NCBI GenBank assembly: GCA_016704485.1
Contig: JADJAA010000001.1
Location: 1,736,001 to 1,800,000, forward strand
Direction of reading: 5' to 3'
DNA: 64,000 nt
DNA from: Flavobacteriales bacterium
GTDB lineage: Bacteria; Bacteroidota; Bacteroidia; Flavobacteriales_F; PHOS-HE28
Positions within the stretch are counted from its first letter, which is position 1, and the number at the start of each line of letters is the position of its first letter. The position numbers and the translations under genes are program-made. Positions 36,892 through 46,022 of the stretch are shown here, piece after piece. The notes beneath the pieces are model-generated. The model was not told the DNA's origin. It saw nothing but the letters and a program-made list of their open reading frames with translations, and made no database searches.

Positions 36892-36915
36892 TCCCGCGAC
36901 GGCAACGATGCGGGA
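36892..36915. repeat. Hairpin repeat, copy 1
   Basis: TCCCGCGAC, five variable bases, then a base and GATGCGGGA: arms TCCCGC/GCGGGA. The same frame of bases recurs at 37006-37033 with a different centre, so this looks like a two-copy repeat family, not two chance hairpins. No U-tract follows. Confidence 0.5.
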
Positions 36916-37005
36916 TAATATGGCTGTTGTATGTTCGTAGTTTCGGAAATACTGTTTTGGTGAAGCATCGATGAAACTTCGACTACGCACAGCATAATAT
37001 TGGAG

Positions 37006-37033
37006 CTTCCCGCGACATCGGTGATGCGGGAAG
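37006..37033. repeat. Hairpin repeat, copy 2
   Basis: Arms CTTCCCGC (37006-37013) and GCGGGAAG (37026-37033). The inner ATC...GAT can extend pairing. It shares TCCCGCGAC and GATGCGGGA with copy 1, about 115 bases upstream. Confidence 0.5.
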
Positions 37034-37205
37034 ATCGGGTCGCCTTATAATGTGAATAGGTAGTTGATGGTCTGATGGTCATGCAATTTACTGAACGATC
37101 CAACAACGCATTTAATACCGCTAGGATTGCCGTTTGTGGATTGATCGTAATGTAGTTCTGCTTGTGCAGCTAAATTGACCCAAGAATCAAATAACGGACA
37201 CAACG

Positions 37206-39032
37206 ATGGCAGAAAGAATTTTTCTTGAGGTCAATATAGATGGCCTGGATCCTTTGATAAGTATTCGTTCATTGAGCGTTCAGCAAAGCATATTCGCGCA
37301 CCACAAGTTTGATCTTGTGGTGCCTAGTGCCTCCATAGAACCAGATAACGAAAAGCTATTCGACATCATCGCGGAATTAGTAGGAAAGGACATTACCATT
37401 GATTGGGAGACAGGCACATTCAAGGAAAACAGTCAAGGCACCGATGCATCATCTTTCAAAGGGATCATCACCGATGTCTCAGTGTACAATGAACGTGGGA
37501 ATTACATGAACGTGCGCATTCAGGGTGCCAGTCCAACTATTTTGATGGATGGTGTGCCCAACACTAATTCGTTCAGTGAGTTGAAGTTGAAGCCGTTGTA
37601 CGAAAGCGTTATTGCCAGTAACCTTGTTAACAAGCTGCAGGCCGAGGATAACTTGTCATACGCCGAGAAGATCCCGTTTTCGATACAATACAACGAGACC
37701 GATTTCAATTACATGTGTCGCATCATGCATCAATGTGGCGAGTGGTTCTACTACGATGGGCAAACTATTTCCTTGGGCGTTAAAACGGGCAAGGAACTTA
37801 AACTCACGCCTGATCGCACTGGCTCACTCCACTTCGGTTTCAACCTTTCTGGGCCAGTGGCACAGGTGCGAGGTTGGGATTATTTGAAGCACGATAAATT
37901 CGAGGTAAAAGGTGCCTCACCAAGCCATGATGATGCCAATGCGCAACTAGTAGAAGATACATCGGTGAACTTGTATCCTGCTTCAGATGCCAACTTTATG
38001 CCTCATCCCTCCATTCCAGAAGGTGAAGAATTGTTTTTGGGGAAGGATGCTGTGAAGCAACGGCTGGACAATTTGAAACAAGGCAAGAGCAATGCCGTGT
38101 TCAGCATAACAGGCTCGTCAGACCTAGCAGAAATGCAGGTGGGCGCTACCATTGCTTTGGAAGGCTTTGCATATGGCGGTAACTACATTGTAATGTCCGT
38201 AACTCATTCTTGCAACGGCAGAGACAACTATTCGAACCAATTTCATGCAGTACCGGTCAATTCTGGCATTCCGGCGGAAGTGCCCATTCTTACCCCCAAA
38301 ATGAATGATTGCGTTGCGGTGGTCACAGATAACAAGGATCCCGAAAAAATGGGTCGGGTAAAAGTGCAATTCCCATGGGGCGCAGCCATATCACCTTGGT
38401 TACGTATGGTACAGCCACATACGGGCAAGGGCCGCGGGTTCTACTTTGTTCCCGAGATCAATGATGAAGTGATGGTGGGCTTTGAAATGGGCATGGCCGA
38501 AGTGCCCTACGTGATAGGTACCTTGTACAATGGAAAGAACAAGCAGGACAAGCATTACGATGACGATAACAAGATCAAGGCGATAAAAACGCTGGGCGGC
38601 AATGAGATCATCTTCAACGACAACGGCGTACTCACCATACGCAATGGGAAGAACAGCATGGTGCTCAGTTGCAAGGATGATGGTGTGCTGACCATTGCGA
38701 GCAAGGGTGACATTAATTTCGAGGCAGGCAAGAACATGAACATAACCGTGGGTGAGGAATTCACCATGAGCGTGGGTAAGAACTACGCACTGGATGTTGC
38801 CGCTGATCTTACCATGAGTGGCGGGGGTAACATGAAGGCGAGCGCCAGCAAGAATATGGAATTGGCCGCAGGCATGGATAATGCTATTAGCGCAAGCAAG
38901 AACTTAACGCTGGATGGCACCGCAAAAGCCAGCATGAGTGCTGCGCAAACAACCGTAATGGGTAATGCAACCGTTGAATTGAAGGGGGGGGCATTGACCA
39001 CGATAAAAGGTGGAATCGTCCAGATCAATTGA
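37206..39032 (+). CDS. tssI: T6SS spike protein VgrG/TssI
   Basis: A 608-residue VgrG. The gp27-like part (about 1-330) has FHK-like entry ISIRSLSVQQSIFAHHKFDL and the conserved PFSIQYNETDFNYMCRIMH. The OB-fold region is VAVVTDNKDPEKMGRVKVQF, PWGAAISPWLRMVQPHTGKG, FYFVPEINDEVMVGFEMG. The C-terminal beta-helix (about 470-608) is built from short repeats (KNMNITVGEEFTMSVGKN, SKNMELAAGMDNAISASKN). No extra effector domain is fused. It trimerises as the needle tip and should carry a PAAR tip such as the one starting at 63941. A G8 tract sits 14 codons before the stop. The stop overlaps the tssE ATG by one base. Confidence 0.94.
   Translation: MAERIFLEVNIDGLDPLISIRSLSVQQSIFAHHKFDLVVPSASIEPDNEKLFDIIAELVGKDITIDWETGTFKENSQGTDASSFKGIITDVSVYNERGNYMNVRIQGASPTILMDGVPNTNSFSELKLKPLYESVIASNLVNKLQAEDNLSYAEKIPFSIQYNETDFNYMCRIMHQCGEWFYYDGQTISLGVKTGKELKLTPDRTGSLHFGFNLSGPVAQVRGWDYLKHDKFEVKGASPSHDDANAQLVEDTSVNLYPASDANFMPHPSIPEGEELFLGKDAVKQRLDNLKQGKSNAVFSITGSSDLAEMQVGATIALEGFAYGGNYIVMSVTHSCNGRDNYSNQFHAVPVNSGIPAEVPILTPKMNDCVAVVTDNKDPEKMGRVKVQFPWGAAISPWLRMVQPHTGKGRGFYFVPEINDEVMVGFEMGMAEVPYVIGTLYNGKNKQDKHYDDDNKIKAIKTLGGNEIIFNDNGVLTIRNGKNSMVLSCKDDGVLTIASKGDINFEAGKNMNITVGEEFTMSVGKNYALDVAADLTMSGGGNMKASASKNMELAAGMDNAISASKNLTLDGTAKASMSAAQTTVMGNATVELKGGALTTIKGGIVQIN
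38984..38991 (+). repeat. G8 homopolymer near the 3' end of vgrG
   Basis: Eight consecutive G within AAG-GGG-GGG-GCA (Lys-Gly-Gly-Ala). One extra G, or a -1 ribosomal or transcriptional slip, moves reading into a frame without stops that enters tssE in frame. Confidence 0.8.
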
Positions 39033-39478
39033 TGGAAGTGGTCACAGGCTATAGGATCCCGTTGGATTTTGACCACTTCTTCGGTACTCGAATATTTCCG
39101 CAATGCAGTGTAAGTGAGAGCATTTCTTTCTACGTGCATCTATTATTGCTCACTTCCCACGGTGAGTTTGAATTTGATCAAAACTTTGGTTGTGAGGTTT
39201 GGGAAGCTGAGTTTGAGCACCAACAGACCACAAGGGTTTGGGTGGAGCAATTGGGATGCAACATCCAGGAAGTCCTAGAGAAGTATGAAACAAGGCTCAC
39301 AGACATTCATGTTCAGGCCAAAGTGAGCCAAATGGAATTCGAACTTAAGGAAGAATTCAAAGTAAGCAAACGGCTCAAAAAGAAACTTAACTTAGTTGTC
39401 AGTGCAAAGCTGCGAGCAACCAATGAGAAATTTGAGTTGCAGGACAATATACTGCTGAGCCCGTTCGCCACTGACTGA
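39032..39478 (+). CDS. tssE: T6SS baseplate protein TssE (gp25-like)
   Basis: A 148-residue protein in the position of TssE. The start is the ATG at 39032, overlapping the vgrG stop (TGATG). The gp25-like pattern is visible: IPLDFDHFFG, VSESISFYVHLLLLTSHGEF, FDQNFGCEVWEAEF, then a helix with a partner-binding loop and two C-terminal strands (LKKKLNLVVSAKLRATNEKF). TssE connects the sheath end to the baseplate wedge. It is followed by tssF after four bases. The overlap with vgrG indicates tight translational coupling. Confidence 0.85.
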   Translation: MEVVTGYRIPLDFDHFFGTRIFPQCSVSESISFYVHLLLLTSHGEFEFDQNFGCEVWEAEFEHQQTTRVWVEQLGCNIQEVLEKYETRLTDIHVQAKVSQMEFELKEEFKVSKRLKKKLNLVVSAKLRATNEKFELQDNILLSPFATD

Positions 39479-39482
39479 GCCC

Positions 39483-41285
39483 ATGAGAGCCAACAAGTTC
39501 ACCAAAGAAGCTGTTTACCGCAGGCTGCTCAAGAATGCGGGTGAGTTATGGAACGTACACCAAAGTGACCTGGAGTCCATTGATCCAGTGGCCAAAATGC
39601 TGTTGGGTGCTTTAGCCAAAGAGTTGGAACGAGTTGGTAACGACCTATACTCTTCCGATGCCCGCATCTTTGATCGATTAGCGGAACTTCTACTTCCAGA
39701 GGAATTGCAAGTGGCTACCCCAGCGCACGGCATAGTGCGCATGGAACCCAGTGAGGAGGGTGAGATCACCGCGTATGATGAGATGTACTTCGAGAAAAAG
39801 TGGAAGGACAAACAGAACCTGAACAAGATAAACTCGGCCGATATCCATTTCAGCAGTGCCGGAGAGCAACCCTTGAGCCGCCTTCATTTATGTTACCGTG
39901 TTCAAGCCGGGCGGGCGCAAGCTGTTCAAGGGATAAGAGCGGAAGAGCTGGGCGAGGTGGAATTGCAGCAGCACGACCATGAGATCCTCTTGGGTTTCCG
40001 TGGAGCGCGTGACATGGAGAGTTCATCTGTGCGTTTATACTTTGATTGGCCGGTAGTGCAACAGAAAAAACGCTTGTTCAACACAGTGCCAAAAGTTGCT
40101 GTGTTGAACATGAAAGGTAGTCGCATCCCCACGCGCCCTGGCCTGCATGGTTCTGTGGATCACTTTGATCTGCGCTCCTCCCTGCGGCCTGTGGTCAAGT
40201 TTGAAGAACAGGTGGTGAACTACTACGATGAGCGCTTTTTGAGCATTGAGCAAGTGGACCTGAATGAAAGCGTTCGCAATGAGGAATTGAATTTGCAGTT
40301 GCAGGAATTGGGTGAGCGCATTGATGGAGATGATACGATATGGTTGAAGGTTTTAATGCCACCGGACAATACTTCAGAAGAAGTTCGGGATTGCCTAGTA
40401 TTGGACAACTGTACGCCGGTGCTGAACCGCAAGCTGGACAAGGTCATCTTCCGCCTGTTGCGGGATCTGAACATCCGCCGCATCGATTTCGACAACTACT
40501 TTCTAGGTGTGGAACGGGCAGAGAGCAACAAGGGCCGAGTGTATGAAGCGTGCCCTTCCTTCGAGCTGACAGAAATGACCGCAGGCAGCTACAATATTAG
40601 GATCGGCGGTGCTGGCAGACTGGATGAGCGCGATGGTCATGACCACCTGAACTACCTTTTGGATCTGCTGCGCGATGAAAAGCGATCATTCTCTGCGTTG
40701 GACGTAACAAGCACGGTAGCAGACCTTAATACCATTAAGCAGATCCTGGAAAAGATCGAGAAGAAGAGCGGTGCCATAGCTGGCGGCAAGCAACCTTATG
40801 TTGTTATCAAACCGCATACCGATGCGGAGAACGCCCACATGCATTTTTGGAGTTGCGATGGCACCTTGGCCAATGGCATAACACCGAACAGCAAACTTCG
40901 GGTAAAGAACCCCGGATTGGCCCGCAACGGCTACGCCACCATGGTAACCACCACCATTGGTGGTAGTGATTCCAAAAGTGACAAAGAGATGGTGCGGGTT
41001 TTCCGTGCGGCTTTGCTTTCAAGAGGTATGGTAGTGACCAAACGCGACATTGCCGAATTGTGCCGTTCCATTGCAGGGCCAGTGTTGGAGCATGTGGTGG
41101 TAACGAATGGATTCCGCACCGCGGCCACACGCAACAATGGCTTGCAGCGCACCATTGATGTGGTGTTGAAGTTCAACGATCAAATGCAGGATGTGGAACA
41201 GCAGGAGCACCTGCGCCAGCGGATCATTTCCGAACTAAAGGCCTCTTCCAACTTCTCCAAACCACTGCAGGTTATCCTGAACTGA
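39483..41285 (+). CDS. tssF: T6SS baseplate protein TssF
   Basis: A 600-residue TssF, the large wedge protein (similar to phage gp6). The opening DPVAKMLLGALAKELERVGNDL, FDRLAELLLPEELQVATPAHGIV is the standard TssF start. The middle has YFDWPVVQQKKRLFNTVPKV and YDERFLSIEQVDL. The C-terminal part has FRAALLSRGMVVTKRDIAEL, CRSIAGPVLEHVVVTNGF and TIDVVLKF. Works with TssG, TssE and TssK in the baseplate. Its stop overlaps the TssG start codon (TGATG). Confidence 0.93.
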   Translation: MRANKFTKEAVYRRLLKNAGELWNVHQSDLESIDPVAKMLLGALAKELERVGNDLYSSDARIFDRLAELLLPEELQVATPAHGIVRMEPSEEGEITAYDEMYFEKKWKDKQNLNKINSADIHFSSAGEQPLSRLHLCYRVQAGRAQAVQGIRAEELGEVELQQHDHEILLGFRGARDMESSSVRLYFDWPVVQQKKRLFNTVPKVAVLNMKGSRIPTRPGLHGSVDHFDLRSSLRPVVKFEEQVVNYYDERFLSIEQVDLNESVRNEELNLQLQELGERIDGDDTIWLKVLMPPDNTSEEVRDCLVLDNCTPVLNRKLDKVIFRLLRDLNIRRIDFDNYFLGVERAESNKGRVYEACPSFELTEMTAGSYNIRIGGAGRLDERDGHDHLNYLLDLLRDEKRSFSALDVTSTVADLNTIKQILEKIEKKSGAIAGGKQPYVVIKPHTDAENAHMHFWSCDGTLANGITPNSKLRVKNPGLARNGYATMVTTTIGGSDSKSDKEMVRVFRAALLSRGMVVTKRDIAELCRSIAGPVLEHVVVTNGFRTAATRNNGLQRTIDVVLKFNDQMQDVEQQEHLRQRIISELKASSNFSKPLQVILN

Positions 41286-42238
41286 TGGCGAAGAAACACG
41301 CATGGAAGCAATGGCAAGCGGAATTGCGCTCACGAGCCGAGGACATCCGGGCCGAGGTCGTTATCGCGGATCTGGTGTTGGACGGTTCCATTGATCTGGA
41401 CGATGTCTTCATGCTGCCCAATGGAGGTTTCCACCGCATCATTTCAAAAGATATTGCCGCTCTGCATGATCCCGGTACAACTGAGCACAAGACAGAACGC
41501 GCGGTGGTGGAAGTCAATCGCAAAGGGTTGTACGACGGATTACCGGAGGTGCTTTTCCATCAGAATCGTAAACCCAAGTCCTTTCGTTCCATTATCGAGA
41601 TCAAGGACGAAGTGAAGTACCATAATGAAGTTGAACGCAAGGCCCGTAAGTTCTTCTCGCCACTGGATCATGAATTGCTGCGAACCAGAAGCCTTATAGA
41701 GCTGAACGAGCGCAGCATGACCACGGAGTTGCTTTCTCTTGACAATGAACGTGGTCTGCGTAAATTTTGGAGCATACCTGAATACTTCAGCAAAAAGCAG
41801 CAAGGCACGCTAATATTGCTGTTGCCATTGGTACATCGGTTGGTCAAGGACTTGGACCTTATCGCGCAGTCCATGCAAATAGTACTCGATGTGCCCGTGG
41901 AAGTGACTTTAATAACGCCAGAACCATTGAAGATCGACTCCGGATCTCAAGTGGCCTTGGGAAGTGGTCAACTGGGTGTGGACATGATAACCGGAGGTGT
42001 TTATCAGGATGATGATGAAGTTGCTTTGGTGCGCATTGGCCCGACCAGCAAGTCAAAGTCCGCAAGCTTCGCTTATATGCAACGTGGTTTTCAGCAGTTC
42101 ATGTACCTCAGTGAATTGTTGTTGCCCGCTGATATGGAGGTACAGTTACAGGTGGAATTGAAAACGGAGGAACGGGATCTGGTCATGCACGAGGATCCAG
42201 AATATATTAGATTAGGCGTTACAACTTACTTGACCTGA
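41285..42238 (+). CDS. tssG: T6SS baseplate protein TssG
   Basis: A 317-residue TssG (gp53-like). The motif DGLPEVLFHQNR (about 79-90) is the Bacteroidota equivalent of the TssG GLPE.LF segment, preceded by ERAVVEVNRKGLYDG. The middle is helical with LRKFWSIPEYFSKKQQGTLI, and the end has strands (MEVQLQVELKTEERDL, YIRLGVTTYLT). It sits between TssF and TssN and shares a TGATG overlap with tssF. It forms the wedge with TssF and links to TssK and the membrane part. Confidence 0.9.
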   Translation: MAKKHAWKQWQAELRSRAEDIRAEVVIADLVLDGSIDLDDVFMLPNGGFHRIISKDIAALHDPGTTEHKTERAVVEVNRKGLYDGLPEVLFHQNRKPKSFRSIIEIKDEVKYHNEVERKARKFFSPLDHELLRTRSLIELNERSMTTELLSLDNERGLRKFWSIPEYFSKKQQGTLILLLPLVHRLVKDLDLIAQSMQIVLDVPVEVTLITPEPLKIDSGSQVALGSGQLGVDMITGGVYQDDDEVALVRIGPTSKSKSASFAYMQRGFQQFMYLSELLLPADMEVQLQVELKTEERDLVMHEDPEYIRLGVTTYLT

Positions 42239-42245
42239 GTATAAC

Positions 42246-43232
42246 ATGGATCCACTGGGTGGCATAAGAAGTACGGTATCGCAAGGCAAAGCCATGCAAA
42301 AAGGGCTTGGTTCCAAAGTGAAACAGGCCAAAGGAGCGCAGGCCAAAGCGGCGAAATTCAACAGTGGCATCGTAAAGCATTTGTTGGTGTTTTTATTATT
42401 GGGTTCATTATTGGGTCTCACCGTATTCCTGCCGTATTACCAATTCGATGGATTTTTTGCCACACCGGCGCCGGATGGCACTGTGCCAAAGCTTAACATG
42501 GTTCGCGTGGTGTTTACTTCACTGTCCATCATTTTCTTGTTGATCGGTATATGGCATTTAAGCAAGGCGGAGAAAAAGGTGGATTGGTTCGATCGCTTCC
42601 GCTTGGGTCCTGAGTTTGGACTCACTTTAGGCTTTGCTTTCGTAGCCGCTCTCGGGTTGTTCCTGATGCACCGTTTCGGTCATTTATTGCTGTTTTGGAA
42701 AACCACGCCACCCAATGCCTATTTCGAACCCATGGCCAGTACCTTCGCATTACTATTTGCCAGCACGGCCATCTGGTTCGTGGTGCCTTTCCTGGTAAGG
42801 CATCTTTACCAACGCGCCATGTTGGTGGAGGACAAACAATATCCGCTGTGGTATTTCCCAAAGAACCACAAAGAGAAAGAGCCGGTTTGGATAGAGCCCT
42901 TTGTTCATCTGCACATGCGCTTCATACCTGACCGAAAACAAGGCAGTAGTAAATTAATAGAAACCAAATTGCCGTTACAGTGGAATTTTGGGCAAGGGGT
43001 GTATTTATTTATTGAGGACTACAATGAACATCGAAGTCCAGATGCTCCGATCAAAGAATTGAGGCAAGATGATAATTCATTAGGCTGGTTGTTCAGTGTA
43101 CCGAAAAAAATAGGCAGTATTAAAATAGGCCAGCGCTACCTCGACCCCGAACTGAGCGTGCAAGAAAACCGGATCGTGGAGAATACCGAGATCCGTTTTA
43201 GCCGTATTCACCGAATTCCTGCTAAGTCATGA
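42246..43232 (+). CDS. tssN: T6SS subtype iii membrane protein TssN
   Basis: A 328-residue polytopic membrane protein characteristic of Bacteroidota T6SS. After a basic, Gly/Ala-rich N-terminus (1-40) come four hydrophobic segments (about 44-64, 86-104, 124-142, 165-184) and a cytoplasmic C-terminal domain (about 190-328) with PLWYFPKNHKEKEPVWIEPF, LRQDDNSLGWLFSVPKKIGS and LSVQENRIVENTEIRFSRIH. The C-terminal part is conserved in TssN and probably contacts the baseplate, replacing TssL-TssM functions. It overlaps tssK by four bases. Confidence 0.88.
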   Translation: MDPLGGIRSTVSQGKAMQKGLGSKVKQAKGAQAKAAKFNSGIVKHLLVFLLLGSLLGLTVFLPYYQFDGFFATPAPDGTVPKLNMVRVVFTSLSIIFLLIGIWHLSKAEKKVDWFDRFRLGPEFGLTLGFAFVAALGLFLMHRFGHLLLFWKTTPPNAYFEPMASTFALLFASTAIWFVVPFLVRHLYQRAMLVEDKQYPLWYFPKNHKEKEPVWIEPFVHLHMRFIPDRKQGSSKLIETKLPLQWNFGQGVYLFIEDYNEHRSPDAPIKELRQDDNSLGWLFSVPKKIGSIKIGQRYLDPELSVQENRIVENTEIRFSRIHRIPAKS

Positions 43233-44392
43233 ACGATCCCATAAAGAACGGCTACATCAATTGGATCGATGGAATGAAGATCAGCAAAGATCACTTCATC
43301 GATATGCAACGTGCTACCGAAGACCGTGTTCGCGATGCCCGGAGCATACTTAGCGGCGAGTTTGATATGGGCCTGCTTGCGGGCAAGTTGAAGGGTAGGG
43401 GTTCATTGGAATACATTATGACCGTAGGACATCCCAACCGGATCGATGTGGAGGTGTATCAATGCCGTGCGCTAAGTCCTGCTGGTGATCGGGTGGAGAT
43501 CGTGAGCGACCTGAACAGCCTTACCAATGCGCTGAAAGCCAACTTTGTCATTGATCTGGAGAAGGCCGAGGACCAAGATATATTCGATATTATTGTGAAG
43601 GTTGATTCCTTCAACATGACACCTTACGGTGAACCGGATGTAAAGGAGTCGCCGCCCAGACATCCCTTCGCACAACCAGAATACACGTTGGAATTGGCGC
43701 CAAGCAAAGAGATCCAATACAACGAGTACAACCGGAACTACGTGGTGTTGACCAGGGTGCAATTAAGCGGAGGCGTGATCAAGCATTTGAAAGATTATAT
43801 TCCGCCGTGCATGAGCATGGAAAGCGCTGCGGAACTCACGGAATTCTATTTCAAGTATCTTCAATTCGTGAAGGACCTGGAGCAGAATGCTTTGCACATC
43901 ATCATAAAAACAAACAGTGCAGAGCACAAAACCCCGTTGGTCAGAAATGTGGAATTGATCGCCCGTCGCGTGTTCGATCTTATCGAGAAGGAGATCGATG
44001 ATGTGGTGCTTTTCTATCGCTTCGAGAACCCGGTACATTTCGTGGCACACACAATGCGCTTGGCCCGGTGCATTAAGAACTCAATTGAGCTTACTACCAA
44101 TACAGGCAAGGATGAATTGTTGAATTATTTCAGCACCGAAGTAATGGATCTTAATTCGGCGGAATACATGAATGTTCTGTCCGGCCTTTTCGGTATGGAG
44201 TACCAACATTACGATATCAATGCGTGTTTGACGCGCATCAGTTCATTCTGCAAACACACCTCGAAATTATTCAATGAACTGAGCCGCTTGGATTACATCG
44301 GCAAGAAGAAGGACATCGGCATTTTCGTGACCGACAAAACCAAAGAGGATACCGCTTCTGCCCCCCAGAAACGCAGAAAGTGGGATTTTTGA
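43229..44392 (+). CDS. tssK: T6SS baseplate-membrane adaptor TssK
   Basis: A 387-residue TssK. The opening NGYINWIDGMKISKDHFIDM matches the VGW.EGM.L.PQHF signature of the family (here NW.DGMKIS.DHF). The middle has strands then a long helical bundle (EFYFKYLQFVKDLEQNALH to YRFENPVHFVAHTMRLARC). TssK links the TssF-TssG-TssE wedge to the membrane complex. The C-terminal 25 residues are charged. It is the last gene before a 351-base gap and the Hcp island. Confidence 0.9.
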   Translation: MNDPIKNGYINWIDGMKISKDHFIDMQRATEDRVRDARSILSGEFDMGLLAGKLKGRGSLEYIMTVGHPNRIDVEVYQCRALSPAGDRVEIVSDLNSLTNALKANFVIDLEKAEDQDIFDIIVKVDSFNMTPYGEPDVKESPPRHPFAQPEYTLELAPSKEIQYNEYNRNYVVLTRVQLSGGVIKHLKDYIPPCMSMESAAELTEFYFKYLQFVKDLEQNALHIIIKTNSAEHKTPLVRNVELIARRVFDLIEKEIDDVVLFYRFENPVHFVAHTMRLARCIKNSIELTTNTGKDELLNYFSTEVMDLNSAEYMNVLSGLFGMEYQHYDINACLTRISSFCKHTSKLFNELSRLDYIGKKKDIGIFVTDKTKEDTASAPQKRRKWDF

Positions 44393-44743
44393 AACCTTGA
44401 TCAAATGTTATCTTCAGCATACATCAGATACCCCAGGTCCATAGATGCGACTTCGGTTGCGGCGAAAGCCTCCTGCGTATTGGTGGATGACGGAACAGGT
44501 CGACTAGCTTATAACTTAGTATCCTCAATGGCAACGATACCAAACTCTTCCTCACCGACTCACTTCCTGGTGACCTTAACGTCGACGATTTCTGTTTCGG
44601 TCTTAACGGTTTGCGTGATGGAACCCGATCTTAGTTCATTAGCATGCTCTTTAGGAGATCCAAGTAAATGCGGATGTCATTAATGATCTCGATCGGTCAG
44701 AACAACATTACGGATAAAAACAATCATTTAATCTCCCACAACC
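44393..44743. other. Intergenic region between tssK and the first hcp
   Basis: 351 bases. An open frame at 44405-44683 has no signal, domain or neighbour support. A second frame ending at 44634 gives 36 residues with no recognised family. I see no strong terminator or promoter. It separates the structural operon from the Hcp/cargo segment. Confidence 0.5.
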
Positions 44744-45160
44744 ATGTCTTTCAGAGCAGACCTTACCATTGATGACCGCACCTACCGTGTGCTTTCTTGC
44801 ACACATACGCTACTTACGCCAGTGGATCCTCCTTCAGGAAGACCAACTGGTCGAACCAGGGGTGGTACCGTAACCATTGAGATCGAAAGCACTGATGATA
44901 TATTTTTGTGGATGAAGATCGCTCATTTAGCGGTGGCTGGGGAGCAAGTTTTCGACGGTGAAGTGGTCTTTAGGAAAGTCGAAGAGGATGTGCGTATGAG
45001 AACACTGAAATTCAAGGATGCTATGGTAGCGGAGCATACCGAAACCTATAATGCTACGGACAAAACGCCTATGACCATCAAGTTCTCATTGACCGCTCGC
45101 AGGCTGATAATGGAGGGGACAAGCGAATCTGGCGAATTCGCAAATGAGTGGTCAACGTAA
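44744..45160 (+). CDS. tssD1: T6SS tube protein Hcp/TssD, paralogue 1
   Basis: A 138-residue TssD. It shares with the two other copies the opening MxFRADLTID..xYRVL.C, RGGTVTIEIESTDDIFLW and the end FANEWST. It is longer (insertions after residue 25, at about 65-72 and near the end) and the most diverged of the three. Hcp hexamers form the tube pushed out by the sheath and can carry small effectors in the lumen. Distinct Hcp types commonly go with distinct cargo. Confidence 0.85.
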   Translation: MSFRADLTIDDRTYRVLSCTHTLLTPVDPPSGRPTGRTRGGTVTIEIESTDDIFLWMKIAHLAVAGEQVFDGEVVFRKVEEDVRMRTLKFKDAMVAEHTETYNATDKTPMTIKFSLTARRLIMEGTSESGEFANEWST

Positions 45161-45232
45161 AGAGAAGGGGCCACATGTGGTGGAACTCAATACTGCTATC
45201 CCAGATCAACTAACAATGCAATCCTCGCTACC

Positions 45233-45442
45233 ATGGAACCAAATGCCATCAAACAAGAGATCACTGAGATCCGCCAGAACATTGCAGCACTAAAACGACG
45301 CTACGAGCGCAACATTCAATTGCATGCTGCTACTTGTGTGGAGAAACGCGCCATACAAATTGAACAACAGAAGTTACAGCGACTCAAACGCCAATGTCCA
45401 GCGGTGAGTACCTCGTGGGAGGACAGTTTCGCGGTAAGCTAG
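45233..45442 (+). CDS. Small helical protein between hcp genes
   Basis: A 69-residue frame with coiled-coil character (IKQEITEIRQNIAALKRRYE, IQIEQQKLQRLKRQC). No signal peptide. It lies 72 bases after hcp1. Could be a small cargo or chaperone, or a non-gene; the heptad-like pattern argues mildly for a real protein. Confidence 0.4.
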   Translation: MEPNAIKQEITEIRQNIAALKRRYERNIQLHAATCVEKRAIQIEQQKLQRLKRQCPAVSTSWEDSFAVS

Positions 45443-45551
45443 TATACAAACTCGCTCCATACTGGTCCAAAAGTAATTCTGCCAGATCGTCGTTCATGGA
45501 GTGAAACGAACGTTTCAGCCACCTGAGCCATGGCTTGGCTAAATCGGTGCC

Positions 45552-45580
45552 TTGCACGGTGTTGAGCAGCAATATGTTTG
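45552..45580 (+). promoter_or_regulatory. Candidate promoter of the second hcp
   Basis: TTG (45552-45554), 18 bases, then TATGTTTG (45573-45580), an exact TAnnTTTG box, 39 bases before the hcp2 ATG. Suggests hcp2 is transcribed on its own, together with the strong terminator at 46023. Confidence 0.55.
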
Positions 45581-45619
45581 TATCGTAGAACAAAACAAAC
45601 AACCTAAAACAACAACACC

Positions 45620-46009
45620 ATGGCATTCAGAGCAGACCTTGAGATCGACGGCAAACAATACAGATTGTTGCATTGCAGTTATTCATTGCAGCGCAGCGTG
45701 GATCCTACCGGACGACCATCATCAGAAGTTAAAGGCGGTACCATTAGCTTCGAGATCGAAAGCACCGAAGACACTTCCTTGTGGGATCTGATGATCGCAC
45801 AATTCAAAAGTGTGGACGGCACCATTACCTTCAAAAAGCGGGATGAAGATGCTAAGATGAAGGAATTGAAATTCGAGACCGCCTACGTTGTTGACCTCTC
45901 CGAGAATTTCGACTCAGTGGGTGGTAACCCAATGACCCTCTCATTCACCCTTTCGGCGCACAAGCTCACATTAGGCAGCGAAACACACGTGAACGAGTGG
46001 CCTGTGTAA
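45620..46009 (+). CDS. tssD2: T6SS tube protein Hcp/TssD, paralogue 2
   Basis: A 129-residue TssD, standard size for the Bacteroidota family: MAFRADLEIDGKQYRLLHCS, SSEVKGGTISFEIESTEDTS, LWDLMIAQ, TITFKKRDEDAKMKELKF, PMTLSFTLSAHKLTLGSETH, VNEWPV. Very similar to paralogue 3 over the whole length, including the bases around the start codon. A strong hairpin terminator follows 13 bases after the stop. Likely the main tube subunit, as it has its own promoter and terminator. Confidence 0.92.
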   Translation: MAFRADLEIDGKQYRLLHCSYSLQRSVDPTGRPSSEVKGGTISFEIESTEDTSLWDLMIAQFKSVDGTITFKKRDEDAKMKELKFETAYVVDLSENFDSVGGNPMTLSFTLSAHKLTLGSETHVNEWPV

Positions 46010-46022
46010 AGCAATAAGGTTA

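Larger units (their letters stand above)
36814..37205. other. Intergenic region between tssC and vgrG with two related hairpins
   Basis: 392 bases with no credible gene. It contains two related hairpin sequences (36892-36915 and 37006-37033). No promoter close to consensus was found before vgrG, though TTTG at about 37134 followed by TAGTTCTG could be a weak one. Confidence 0.5.

Noticed and set aside
44405..44683. 92-residue ORF after tssK
   Set aside because: Ser/Thr/Val-rich low-information sequence, no signal or domain, and a competing frame overlaps it.
45170..45182. Short palindrome CCACATGTGG after hcp1 as a terminator
   Set aside because: Ten bases without loop or T-run; too short to support.
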